Below, one piece after another: positions 27,278-36,094 of a stretch of 64,000 bases of DNA. The translations under genes and the position numbers were made by a program. Every line of letters starts with the position of its first letter. The first letter of the stretch is position 1. The stretch comes from an uncultured Cyclobacteriaceae bacterium (GTDB lineage Bacteria > Bacteroidota > Bacteroidia > Cytophagales > Cyclobacteriaceae). Location of the stretch: positions 1-64,000 of the forward strand of contig CAJQKV010000012.1 in the NCBI GenBank assembly GCA_905479015.1, written 5' to 3'. The notes beneath the pieces were generated by a model. That model was not told the origin of the DNA, ran no database searches, and was given only the letters and a program-made list of their open reading frames with translations.

Positions 27278-27670
27278 GTAAAATGCTTTTCTTTATAAAT
27301 GATCATGCGACCTTTTTTTTATATAAATGAGTTCGTTGATTTCATGCTAAAGCTCAGGCTTCTGTAATCAAGTAAATTTTTCATTCTACCTAATAGCCAG
27401 TATTTCCCTCTCATTCATTTTTTATACACTGTCTCGGTTCTTATTTCTAAAAGCGAGAATATATATTGCTTAAAGCTAATCGAATTTTCAATAATTGTAC
27501 TTTTTTCGTTCCTTGTTCAGGACTTTTTTTATTGAGTATAGATACGAGATAGGGGTAGGAGCATGAAACATTATCTTTATAGGATTTGATACCTCCAAGT
27601 ATTTTAATTTTATAGAAAAGGGATACTATTTAACTAAAAAGATGAGGCTATAGAATAAAAAAAGCAATCA
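27278..27670. other. gene-free interval between the GNAT and alpha-oxoamine synthase genes
   Basis: This 393-base AT-rich stretch separates two same-strand genes of the lipid cluster. I see no open reading frame with protein-like composition, no tRNA, and no hairpin followed by a T-run on the minus strand. No full TAnnTTTG box is close to the GNAT start. It may contain the promoter of the seven-gene operon, or an untranslated spacer. Confidence 0.6.
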
Positions 27671-28879
27671 TTATTTATGGGCTTCAATAGACAAAGGAAC
27701 CTCTAATTTTTTTGCACATTGATAGATGGTATCAATAGCTTTATCTATTTGCTCACGGGTATGTGTAGCCATTAAAGAGAACCTAATCATGGAGTTCTCA
27801 GGGGAGACTGCTGGTGCCACAACGGGGTTAACAAAAACACCTTTACTCAATAGCAAATTGGTGAGCTCATAAGTTTTTTTATCATCTCCGATGTATAAGG
27901 GGATGATTGGTGTCTCAGTTTTTCCAGTATTGAATCCTAATGACTTAAATGCAGCAATCGCATATTGAGTATTGTTAAGAAGTTGGAGTCTTAATGAATC
28001 ATCAGATTCAATAATATCTAAAGACGCAAGTGCCGCTGCTACCGCAGCAGGCGTGGGACTGGCACTGAAAATCAATGAACGTGAGTTGTGTTTAATATAC
28101 TCAACAGTAGAGGCGTCGCTAGCTATAAATCCACCAATTGAAGCCAATGATTTACTGAATGTCCCACCAATGAGATCCACTTGATCTTCAACATCAAAAT
28201 GAGAAGCAGCTCCTGCACCGTGTTCTCCAATCACTCCTATGGCATGGGCACAATCTGACATGACCACCGCATTGTATTGTTTTGCGAGTTGGGTGATTCC
28301 TTTGAGATCAGCTAAATCACCTTCCATACTAAAGACACCATCTACTACTATCAATTTCATCTCAGCATCTCTAGAAAGTCGTAGTTTTTGTTCTAAGGAA
28401 ACCATATCATTGTGCTTGTACAAGACATAAGGAGCCCTAGAAAGCCGTGCACCCTCAAAGATTGAAGCATGGTTGAGACGATCTAAAATAATTATGTCAT
28501 TGGGCCGGGTAATCGTAGGAATAACCCCTAAGTTGACCTGAAATCCAGTAGTGAATAAAAGTACAGCTTCTTTATTTAAAAAACGTGCCAGTCGGTGTTC
28601 TAATTCTATATGTAGGTCGGTTGTTCCGTTTAGAAATCGTGAGCCAGCCACACTGCTCCCATATTTTTTTATGGCATTCTCACTAGCCATTTTCACCTTA
28701 GGATGTGTCGTAAGACCCAAATAACTATTGGATCCAAACATTAAAACTTTTTTACTATTAATGACTACTTCTGTGCTTTGCTCGGATTCAATCACACGAA
28801 AAAAAGGATACAAGTCTTGTTTCCGCAACAGTTCAGGTGCCAATAATTTATTGAATCGTTCAGAGAGTATTTTGATCAT
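27671..28879 (-). CDS. serine-palmitoyltransferase-like alpha-oxoamine synthase with a DCAH motif
   Basis: A PLP enzyme that condenses an amino acid with an acyl thioester to give a 3-keto long-chain base. It is very close in layout to Bacteroides SPT: QDLYPFFRVIES, KVLMFGSNSYLGLT, KYGSSVAGSRFLNGTTDLH, VDGVFSMEGDLA, and the PLP lysine in GGTFSKSLASIGGF (Lys272 counted from the longer frame). Family members normally read Asp-Glu-Ala-His at the PLP-binding strand; here it is Asp-Cys-Ala-His-Ala. ATG 28879 (402 residues) is chosen over 28966 because it matches family N-termini and a promoter box lies just before it. Serine or cysteate is the likely amino acid. Confidence 0.87.
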   Translation of the reverse strand: MIKILSERFNKLLAPELLRKQDLYPFFRVIESEQSTEVVINSKKVLMFGSNSYLGLTTHPKVKMASENAIKKYGSSVAGSRFLNGTTDLHIELEHRLARFLNKEAVLLFTTGFQVNLGVIPTITRPNDIIILDRLNHASIFEGARLSRAPYVLYKHNDMVSLEQKLRLSRDAEMKLIVVDGVFSMEGDLADLKGITQLAKQYNAVVMSDCAHAIGVIGEHGAGAASHFDVEDQVDLIGGTFSKSLASIGGFIASDASTVEYIKHNSRSLIFSASPTPAAVAAALASLDIIESDDSLRLQLLNNTQYAIAAFKSLGFNTGKTETPIIPLYIGDDKKTYELTNLLLSKGVFVNPVVAPAVSPENSMIRFSLMATHTREQIDKAIDTIYQCAKKLEVPLSIEAHK

Positions 28880-28890
28880 GCTAAGGTGTG

Positions 28891-28898
28891 CAAAAGTA
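28891..28898 (-). promoter_or_regulatory. -7 box for the alpha-oxoamine synthase gene
   Basis: Minus strand TACTTTTG followed by C matches TAnnTTTGC completely. Transcription would start only a few bases before the ATG at 28879, giving a very short leader. This decides against the longer frame starting at 28966. Confidence 0.55.
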
Positions 28899-29257
28899 AA
28901 TATTAACTTTTCTAAAACATTACTTGGACCATATAAATTCAATTTTTTTAAAAAACGATTGTTCATTAAAAAAAACAGGAATCGGCTCTGTTTTTGATAA
29001 AATTATGATTGAATTTTGAAAAGAGCATGTCCTGGAACGGTCCATAATTTCATGAAATATTTATAGAGGCTCATGAAAGGCTTTAAATAATAATTCTGTT
29101 TTGCTTATTTTTTTAGCAATTTTTGAATGTCCTATCTAGAATATTGATTATAGTTTTTTTGGGAGATATTTTGGGAATTAAAAATAGGGGCCTCTGCGTC
29201 ACAATATAAACAGATAGCAACACATTAGATTAAGAAAAATTTGAGAAATAGGCTACT
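28899..29257. other. gene-free interval upstream of the alpha-oxoamine synthase
   Basis: About 360 AT-rich bases between the promoter of the lipid gene and the end of the DUF2911 gene, both read leftwards. I see no ORF with protein-like character, no RNA gene and no convincing terminator hairpin. The part nearest 28900-28940 must hold the -33 region of the downstream promoter. Confidence 0.55.
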
Positions 29258-29815
29258 TCAATAACTGAAAGGGACTTCGATTTTAGTCTGATCCCAAGCA
29301 AGTTTCAATGTGGCCTGATTTTCATTGAGAGTTTCAAACTTGATGGCAAAGGCCTCAACAACCTCATTCGTGGACTTTACCTTCACGTTAAGTCTGAGTA
29401 CATCTTTTTTACTATCGTATCGATAGGCGCCCCAGATATCAACATCCGTATTGAAAATGAGGGTCCATTCATCTTTTTCTGGAATGGTAAACAAAGTGTA
29501 AGTACCAGCGGGTAATGTTTTTGAGCCAAATGTAAGTGGCTGGTAAGCAATGAATTCAGTAGCTTCATTGGCACCGGTTCTCCAAATTTTTCCGTAAGGA
29601 ACCATCTTACCAAAAACAGGCCTATTGTTTTTTTGAGGTCTGCCATAGGTAATACGTGCTATCGCTTTTTCTCCGGGCGAGTGATCATGAGCAAAGTTAT
29701 CAGGCAAATACGCCATATCCATAGGGCTCTTGTCTATACCTTTAAATTCTTGGGCTTTGATGGGTTGAAGGGAGGTAGCTACCGCTATAAAGATGAAGAC
29801 TAAAATATTTTTCAT
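29258..29815 (-). CDS. DUF2911 secreted protein
   Basis: A 185-residue exported protein starting MKNILVFIFIAVATSLQPIKAQ, a clear signal peptide. The mature domain has the DUF2911 hallmarks: RITYGRPQKNNRPVFG, GKIWRTGANEAT, LPAGTYTLFTIP and EWTLIFN. The family is common in Bacteroidota and its biochemical role is not established to my knowledge. ATG 29815 is used because the longer frame from 29899 puts 28 unrelated residues before the signal. It appears monocistronic, downstream of glpD on the same strand with a 73-base gap. Confidence 0.87.
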   Translation of the reverse strand: MKNILVFIFIAVATSLQPIKAQEFKGIDKSPMDMAYLPDNFAHDHSPGEKAIARITYGRPQKNNRPVFGKMVPYGKIWRTGANEATEFIAYQPLTFGSKTLPAGTYTLFTIPEKDEWTLIFNTDVDIWGAYRYDSKKDVLRLNVKVKSTNEVVEAFAIKFETLNENQATLKLAWDQTKIEVPFSY

Positions 29816-29888
29816 GTTTATTATGTTTAAATATGGTCGTAAAGTTAAAGATATTGACTTCAAATACCAGCCAGTCATAGCTATATAT

Positions 29889-31463
29889 TTAATGTTCAAT
29901 CAACTGGTAATGTCTGGCTATAGCCTTAAATTCGGTCAATTGATTAATAATCCAATCAGGGGATTCATTGAGTTCGCTGGCCATGATTTGAGCTACTTGT
30001 GGTGCAATCCTTAAAGATTCATTAACATCAAGAAAGAGGCCCCTGACCCTTCGGGCGAGCATATCTTCCAAAGTTCTGGCCATTTCATGGCGGACCGCCC
30101 AGATAACCTGTGAGGCCTTTAGAGGCAAGCTTTCGCTTATGAGTTCCCCATAAACTGGAATTTCATCTTCAAGATCAAGTAAGGCTTGCTTCTCAATACC
30201 GTAAACCGCTAGCGGATCTTCCGTGAGGTTGAGACTTTTATCATATCCAAAAATGGGTAGATTGTGCGTAGTGCATGGACTCGCTTTTAGTTGACCTATA
30301 AGCATGGCTTGGTCAACGGTATCTTCTGCCATCTTTCTATAAGTGGTCCACTTGCCACCAATGACTGTGATCAACCCACTGGTGGAAATCATGACTTTAT
30401 GATGACGTGAAATTTCTTTGGTTGTTTGTTTGTTGCCTTCAGGTTTTGCCAAAGGCCTTAAACCTGAGAAGATACTTAAAATATCTTTTTTTGTAGGTTT
30501 TTTAGTTAAATATTGACTGGCTGTTTCTAAAATGAATTCTACCTCATCTAATTGAAAGTGGGGTTCAAGCAGGGGTTTCTCCACAATGGTGTCAGTAGTG
30601 CCCACAATCACCTTATTTAGCCAAGGTACGGCAAACAAAACCCTGCCGTCTTTTGTATGCGGCACCATGATGGCATATTTATCAGGAAGAAATGAAGGGT
30701 CAAGGACAATATGTGTCCCTTGACTGGGCTGAATCATTTCTTTGGCACTAGGATCATCCATTTTTATCACGGCATCGGCAAAAACACCGGTTGCGTTGAT
30801 CACCACCTTAGATTGAATATGATGTTTCTTATGTGTTTCGAGATCTAAGGCAATAACACCTTGAACGATGCCCTCCTCATTTTTTATGATTTTCTCAACT
30901 TTCATATAGTTGAGAAGGACCCCATCAAATTGAGCAGCGGTTTTGGCCAAGCTGATGGCCATACGTGCATCATCGAACTGACCGTCAAAATAAACGACAC
31001 CCCCGGCCAATTCCTTTTGATCAATGGTAGGAATATGGCGGACGGTTTCCTCAATAGAAAGTCTTTTTGAAGAACCAATACCCAGGTCACCCGACATAAA
31101 ATCGTATATCTTAAGGCCTAATTGATAAAAAGGACCATCCCACCAACTGTAGTTGGGAATAACAAAAGCCTGATTTGAAACGAGATGGGGGGCATTTTTA
31201 ATCATTAACCCTCGTTCTTTCAAGGCTTCTAACACCAAGGAGATGTCGCCTTGTTGAAGATATCGTACCCCTCCATGGACCAGTTTTGTGGATCGACTTG
31301 ATGTTCCTTTTGCAAAATCATGTTGCTCGAGCAGTAAGGTTTTATAACCCCGAGCTGCCGCATCTACGGCAATACCCAATCCAGTGGCGCCGCCACCGAT
31401 GACTAAAACATCCCAGATACCCTCATGACTTTGGAGTTTTTGAAGCATGGTATCGCGATTCAT
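29889..31463 (-). CDS. glpD: aerobic glycerol-3-phosphate dehydrogenase
   Basis: A 524-residue FAD-dependent, membrane-associated enzyme that oxidises glycerol-3-phosphate to dihydroxyacetone phosphate and passes electrons to quinone. The FAD-binding GGGATG is at 23-28, followed by RGYKTLLLEQHDFAKGTSSRSTKLVHGG, the classical GlpD signature, then GGVRYL. The C-terminal domain ends with the conserved VRHEMARTLEDMLARR. It overlaps glpK by 4 bases, so the kinase and dehydrogenase steps are made together. Confidence 0.96.
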   Translation of the reverse strand: MNRDTMLQKLQSHEGIWDVLVIGGGATGLGIAVDAAARGYKTLLLEQHDFAKGTSSRSTKLVHGGVRYLQQGDISLVLEALKERGLMIKNAPHLVSNQAFVIPNYSWWDGPFYQLGLKIYDFMSGDLGIGSSKRLSIEETVRHIPTIDQKELAGGVVYFDGQFDDARMAISLAKTAAQFDGVLLNYMKVEKIIKNEEGIVQGVIALDLETHKKHHIQSKVVINATGVFADAVIKMDDPSAKEMIQPSQGTHIVLDPSFLPDKYAIMVPHTKDGRVLFAVPWLNKVIVGTTDTIVEKPLLEPHFQLDEVEFILETASQYLTKKPTKKDILSIFSGLRPLAKPEGNKQTTKEISRHHKVMISTSGLITVIGGKWTTYRKMAEDTVDQAMLIGQLKASPCTTHNLPIFGYDKSLNLTEDPLAVYGIEKQALLDLEDEIPVYGELISESLPLKASQVIWAVRHEMARTLEDMLARRVRGLFLDVNESLRIAPQVAQIMASELNESPDWIINQLTEFKAIARHYQLIEH

Positions 31464-32950
31464 TCTGAAATCCAGTTCTTACTTCGGTCAATGGCTTTCT
31501 TCCAATTTTTACGCATTTTAGTAGCGTTGGGATCAGATTGAGGGCTGAAAATTTTCTCTGGCTCCCAAATCTTTTTAATTTCTTCGAGGTCCTTCCAGTA
31601 GCCTGTCGCCAAACCAGCGAAAAATGCTGCGCCTTGGGCGGTAGTCTCGGTAATTTTGGGTCTGATGATGTCTATGTTGGCTACATTGGCTTGAATTTGT
31701 AGGAGTAAGTTATTGGCCGCAGCACCTCCATCCACTCTTAATTCTTTAGTTTTAATACCCGAATCCTTTTCCATAGTATCCAAAATGTCTAAGTTTTGGA
31801 GGGCGATGGCTTCCAGTGCTGCCCTTGCAATATGGCCTTGTGAAGTACCCCGAGTAATGCCTAGCATAATTCCCGTACCGTAAGGATCCCAATGCGGAGC
31901 ACCTAATCCCACAAAACCAGGAACGAAAACCACACCTCCTGAGTCGGTTACGGTTTCGGCCAATACTTCAATTTCACTTGCAGATTCAATAATTTTTAGA
32001 TTGTCTCTCAGCCATTGGACGAGGGCACCACCGATGAATATACTACCCTCAAGAGCATAAGTGACCTCATCCCCAATTTGCCAAGCTACGGTGCTTAATA
32101 ATTTGTTTTTTGAGGAAATGATGCGGGGACCCGTATTCATGATAAGAAAACAACCCGTTCCGTAAGTACTTTTGGCCATACCTGATTCAATACACATTTG
32201 ACCAAACAAAGCAGATTGCTGATCGCCTGCAATACCACTTATTGTTATGGGATGGCCAAAATGATCCTCATGAGAGGATCCATAATTATGGCTACTCGGT
32301 TTGACTTGCGGAAGCATAATTTTCGGAATCTCAAAAAGGGCCAATAACTCCTCATCCCATTGCATATCATGAATATTGTAAAGCATGGTGCGACTGGCAT
32401 TGCTTACATCAGTAGCGTGAACTTCACCATAGGTTAAATTCCAGAGCAGCCAGCTGTCTACGGTACCAAAAGCTAAATCGCCAGCTTCAGCAAGAGCCCG
32501 AGCCCCCTCTACGTGATCCAAAAGCCATTTTATTTTGGAAGCTGAAAAATAAGCATCGATAAATAAACCTGTTTTTTGTTGAATTAAGGATTCTAGGCCT
32601 TTTAATTTTAAGGTTTCGCAGTAATCTGCAGTTCTTCGGTCTTGCCAAACGAGGGCTTTGTGAATAGGTTTTCCAGTTTTTTTATTCCAAACAATAGTCG
32701 TTTCCCTTTGGTTGGTGATCCCTATGGCTTCGATATCTGAGGCCTTAATTTCATGCTTTTTTAATACATTAATTATGGTATTTTTTTGGGTAGTCCAAAT
32801 TTCTTCAGCATCATGCTCCACCCATCCTGGCTTTGGAAAAAATTGCTGAAATTCTTTTTGACTGACACCCACTATTTGTCCAGATTTATCAAAAATAATA
32901 GCTCTTTCACTGGTAGTACCTGCGTCAATAGTTAAAATATATTTGGACAT
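31460..32950 (-). CDS. glpK: glycerol kinase
   Basis: A 496-residue kinase that phosphorylates glycerol with ATP. It opens with MSKYILTIDAGTTSERAIIF, the ATP-binding phosphate-1 loop; the usual GTTSSR reads GTTSER here. Later come ITNQRETT, WQDRRTADYC, the FGGY-family SGIAGDQQSALFGQ and RVDGGAAANNLLLQ. ATG 32950 is preferred; the frame extends 22 residues further to 33016 but that extra part is not kinase-like. It forms the glpK-glpD operon, divergent from glpF across 89 bases. Confidence 0.95.
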   Translation of the reverse strand: MSKYILTIDAGTTSERAIIFDKSGQIVGVSQKEFQQFFPKPGWVEHDAEEIWTTQKNTIINVLKKHEIKASDIEAIGITNQRETTIVWNKKTGKPIHKALVWQDRRTADYCETLKLKGLESLIQQKTGLFIDAYFSASKIKWLLDHVEGARALAEAGDLAFGTVDSWLLWNLTYGEVHATDVSNASRTMLYNIHDMQWDEELLALFEIPKIMLPQVKPSSHNYGSSHEDHFGHPITISGIAGDQQSALFGQMCIESGMAKSTYGTGCFLIMNTGPRIISSKNKLLSTVAWQIGDEVTYALEGSIFIGGALVQWLRDNLKIIESASEIEVLAETVTDSGGVVFVPGFVGLGAPHWDPYGTGIMLGITRGTSQGHIARAALEAIALQNLDILDTMEKDSGIKTKELRVDGGAAANNLLLQIQANVANIDIIRPKITETTAQGAAFFAGLATGYWKDLEEIKKIWEPEKIFSPQSDPNATKMRKNWKKAIDRSKNWISE

Positions 32951-33039
32951 ATATGCTTTTGTTAGGGAAAAGTTCAAAAAAAAGTTTAAACTTGAAATTA
33001 AGAAATTTTTAATCATTTTTAGAGTTAAATGAATATTAA

Positions 33040-33732
33040 ATGAGTCCTTATTTAGCAGAATTTATAGGAACTACCGTTTTAATCTATTTGGGAAATGGTG
33101 TCAATGCCAATGTATCCCTTAAAAAGACCTTTGGTAATGAAAGTGGATGGCTTGTGATCTCCTTGGCATGGGGATTGGCTGTGTTTATAGGTGTTGTCAT
33201 TGCTGGGCCATTTAGTGGGGGTCATTTAAATCCAGCAGTATCTGTGGGTTTAGCCGTCGCAGGGAAATTCAGCTGGAGCTCGGTCCCAGGATATATTTTA
33301 GCTCAAACGTTAGGGGCTATAATGGGTGCCTTTTTGGTTTTTATTCAATACAAAGATCATTTTAAAGCGACCATTGACTCTAGTACCAAACTAGGTGTAT
33401 TTGCTACCGCACCGGCTATTAAAAATAATTTCAATAATTTATTATCTGAGATCTTAGGTACAGGTATGTTGGTTTTTGGAGTTTTTTATCTCATCGATGG
33501 AGAGGGTATAGGTTCTCTAAATGCCTTGCCCGTTGGATTGCTGGTGACTGTTATAGGATTGTCTTTGGGAGGTTCTACGGGTTATGCCATCAACCCTGCT
33601 CGAGATTTGGGACCTCGGATTTTTCATGCACTGATGATAGATAAGAACAGTGATTGGAAATATGCTTGGATTCCCGTTTTGGGACCCTTTATAGGCGCTG
33701 TTTTAGCGGCCTCCTTATTTAAAGTCTTATAA
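33040..33732 (+). CDS. glpF: glycerol facilitator (aquaglyceroporin)
   Basis: A 230-residue inner-membrane channel with six helices and two half-helices. The two NPA boxes are at 64-66 (HLNPAVS) and 185-187 (AINPARD). Asp189 after NPAR is the residue that marks glycerol channels rather than strict water channels. The gene is divergent from glpK-glpD, giving a complete glycerol uptake and catabolism unit. The 89-base divergent intergenic region must hold both promoters, but I see no full TAnnTTTG box in it. No GlpR-type regulator gene is adjacent. Confidence 0.93.
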   Translation: MSPYLAEFIGTTVLIYLGNGVNANVSLKKTFGNESGWLVISLAWGLAVFIGVVIAGPFSGGHLNPAVSVGLAVAGKFSWSSVPGYILAQTLGAIMGAFLVFIQYKDHFKATIDSSTKLGVFATAPAIKNNFNNLLSEILGTGMLVFGVFYLIDGEGIGSLNALPVGLLVTVIGLSLGGSTGYAINPARDLGPRIFHALMIDKNSDWKYAWIPVLGPFIGAVLAASLFKVL

Positions 33733-33775
33733 AGCCTTATGACTCAGGTCAATTGAGGATGATGGAATTACCTTT

Positions 33776-36013
33776 TTATAGATTCAACCAATAAGTTATT
33801 TTAAAAGAAATGGCTCGATATTTAACCGCCCCAATTTGAAAAAAGCCATCGATCTGGTTATAAGCAAAATAATTATCGGTATAAACCAAGTAGATATCTG
33901 ATACAGGTTTGAACCTCCATTGAAGTCTCGAATTGATGTTTAAGTTTTCAATCTGACTGTTGTATTGCACATAGGTAGTCCAAAATAATTTTTTAGTGAA
34001 TGTGAAATCAAATTTAGGACCGATAAGATAGAGCTGACTGGAGTTGTATGGACTCGGTAGCTTAATGCGATTATAAGTGATGTCTATGGAGGTCGTTCCA
34101 AAAGGCTGATATCTATATCCTAGGGTACCGCTGAAGTTGAGTCTATGGCCATTGAAATATTGACCAGAATTGGTTCTTAATTTGATGTTAATTTTCTTTC
34201 GTTCATTGGAGGTCCAAGAGCCTATGATGAAGTTGTAATAATAGGATTCATTTTCTAGGAGTTCTTGTCCATCACTGCCGCTAGGATCAAAATCAGAGGT
34301 GAGTTGGGTAAATTGTCTTCTTAATCTAAAGTCTAATGATGAGGTATTATTAAATTTGACGCGATAAAGGAGATTCATATCCCAATCCAACAGGCCTACA
34401 GCTTGTCTTCCCAAAACATCAAAATCGACACCTGGACCGTGACTTTGAACTTTACTTGATTTTGGAAAATAACTGTATCGGATCGTACTGGATAACTGTC
34501 GTATATCTGTTCGTTTGACATAGCCTACTTCTGGATTATAGCCAGCACCTATTTGCTGAGAGAAAACATACCATGTCCAGTTGAGTGTATTATAGGATAA
34601 GTAAGTCCCCATGGCATAGGCTTTATCAACTTGAACTTGATCAAAGGAGTGATGAGAAAAAAGATTACCGCTCCATTTATTGTCTGAGGAAAGCAAATTA
34701 AAGTCAAGTCCTACGGTTTGATTGGAGGCTACTTTATAACTGCTATCACCAAGGTTGAGTTTGAATGGTTGCTTATTGACAAAAATAAAGTCTAGGTTAG
34801 ATCGCGTGAGTACTTTTTGTTGTACCGTGGCTACAGTATAATTGATGCTCGGCTGCTGAATAGAGGCATCACTTGCCCCCTGCATATTCAATAAACCGAC
34901 ACGGGTGTTTTGAGAAACCTTCCCACTCAACCTGAGTCCATAAGGAATGGGGTTTTGTATGGCAAGTCCAGTAGCTGTATCTGTGGCGATGCCAATCCTT
35001 CTTGAAAAGAAAGGACGGGTATTTCGGTTACCATTATTGGCAAAAAGGTCGGCATTCTCCAAAAAAAATTGTCTTTTTTCAGGGAAGAAGATTTCAAATC
35101 GATCTAAGTTGGTCACTTGTTCATCCACTTCAACTTGAGAAAAGTCTGGATTTACAGTGAGGTCTAGATTTAAGCCTGAACTGATGCCATATTTCATATC
35201 GAATCCAATGTCTCTGGGATAGTCCACCTTTTTATTATTGAGATAATCTTTATTGATCCCTGAGGTGATAAATGGAATGATAGATATATTGGCACCCGTT
35301 TTTTTGGTGGGGACATCCCAAATAAGTTTTTGATTACTAGCCATATTCCCTATGGATAAATTTCTCGGTATATATGACCAGGAGGACTTCTCAGTAGTTT
35401 TGCTATCTATCCTATAAAAATTGATATTCCATTCCTTTTGATTTTCATTGTAACGTAACGTATTGAAAGGAATAGCCATTTCGACTGTCCAGTAACCATC
35501 ATAAACTTTTGAAGCGCCATCCCACTTATTATCCCAATCAAAACTATAAGCATCTCTCCCTGAACCTCCATTTGAGATGAAACCTTCCCTTCTGACCCCG
35601 AAAGGATTCATGCCAAATATGGTGCCATTGGTTTTGTCTTGAAAAGGATCAAATATTACAGAAAAACTATCATTTCCCTCACCGCGAAAATCCCTTCTTA
35701 AGGAAGTAGTCACATATTTCCTGGGCCCTGGTGCATTGTACAATTTGGCGCCTACATAGATGTTCTGGTCATCATAGCGGATATACACTACCGTTTGAGC
35801 AATGGCTAAAGAGGTATCTGAAGGAAAATTTTGTGTGAAATTATAGGCGGAATCACTTTGCTTCCATGCCATTTCATCGAGTATTCCATCCAAAATTATT
35901 TTTTCTGAGGTTTTTTTAATGTTGAGCGTACTTGTTTGGGAAGCGAAATTTTGGGAACTAATCGATTGGACTATAAATAAGCTGAGAAAGAGCTGAAGCG
36001 TGATTTTTTTCAT
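33776..36013 (-). CDS. CBM9-like/DUF5916 outer-membrane protein
   Basis: A 745-residue protein with signal peptide MKKITLQLFLSLFIVQSISSQ. Residues about 25-220 are a CBM9/DOMON-like beta-sandwich (KIILDGILDEMAW, VYIRYDDQNIYVGAKL, GMNPFGVRREGFISNG). The rest is a beta-rich DUF5916 region with many alternating aromatic strands and the LDLTVNPDFSQVEVDEQVTNLDRFE signature type, ending in Trp-Leu-Asn-Leu like a barrel. The family is widespread in Bacteroidota; its substrate is not known. Start is ATG 36013 since the frame from 36040 lacks a signal. A promoter box lies just upstream. Confidence 0.87.
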   Translation of the reverse strand: MKKITLQLFLSLFIVQSISSQNFASQTSTLNIKKTSEKIILDGILDEMAWKQSDSAYNFTQNFPSDTSLAIAQTVVYIRYDDQNIYVGAKLYNAPGPRKYVTTSLRRDFRGEGNDSFSVIFDPFQDKTNGTIFGMNPFGVRREGFISNGGSGRDAYSFDWDNKWDGASKVYDGYWTVEMAIPFNTLRYNENQKEWNINFYRIDSKTTEKSSWSYIPRNLSIGNMASNQKLIWDVPTKKTGANISIIPFITSGINKDYLNNKKVDYPRDIGFDMKYGISSGLNLDLTVNPDFSQVEVDEQVTNLDRFEIFFPEKRQFFLENADLFANNGNRNTRPFFSRRIGIATDTATGLAIQNPIPYGLRLSGKVSQNTRVGLLNMQGASDASIQQPSINYTVATVQQKVLTRSNLDFIFVNKQPFKLNLGDSSYKVASNQTVGLDFNLLSSDNKWSGNLFSHHSFDQVQVDKAYAMGTYLSYNTLNWTWYVFSQQIGAGYNPEVGYVKRTDIRQLSSTIRYSYFPKSSKVQSHGPGVDFDVLGRQAVGLLDWDMNLLYRVKFNNTSSLDFRLRRQFTQLTSDFDPSGSDGQELLENESYYYNFIIGSWTSNERKKINIKLRTNSGQYFNGHRLNFSGTLGYRYQPFGTTSIDITYNRIKLPSPYNSSQLYLIGPKFDFTFTKKLFWTTYVQYNSQIENLNINSRLQWRFKPVSDIYLVYTDNYFAYNQIDGFFQIGAVKYRAISFKITYWLNL

Positions 36014-36019
36014 TGAGCG

Positions 36020-36027
36020 CAAAACTA
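36020..36027 (-). promoter_or_regulatory. -7 box just upstream of the DUF5916 gene
   Basis: Minus strand TAGTTTTG followed by C fits TAnnTTTGC. It ends only 6 bases before the ATG at 36013, so the mRNA would be leaderless or nearly so. The close spacing is unusual and lowers confidence. Confidence 0.35.
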
Positions 36028-36094
36028 TTATGGATTGCACAAAAAAAATGTTCTTTTACATTAACGGCGATGGTTTTTTTAAAGTTGGTTCAGA

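Noticed and set aside
22438-28879. Flexirubin or aryl-polyene pigment cluster
   Set aside because: No tyrosine ammonia-lyase, aromatic AMP-ligase, multiple ketosynthases or pigment acyltransferase genes; the SPT-like enzyme and GNAT gene point to aminolipids.
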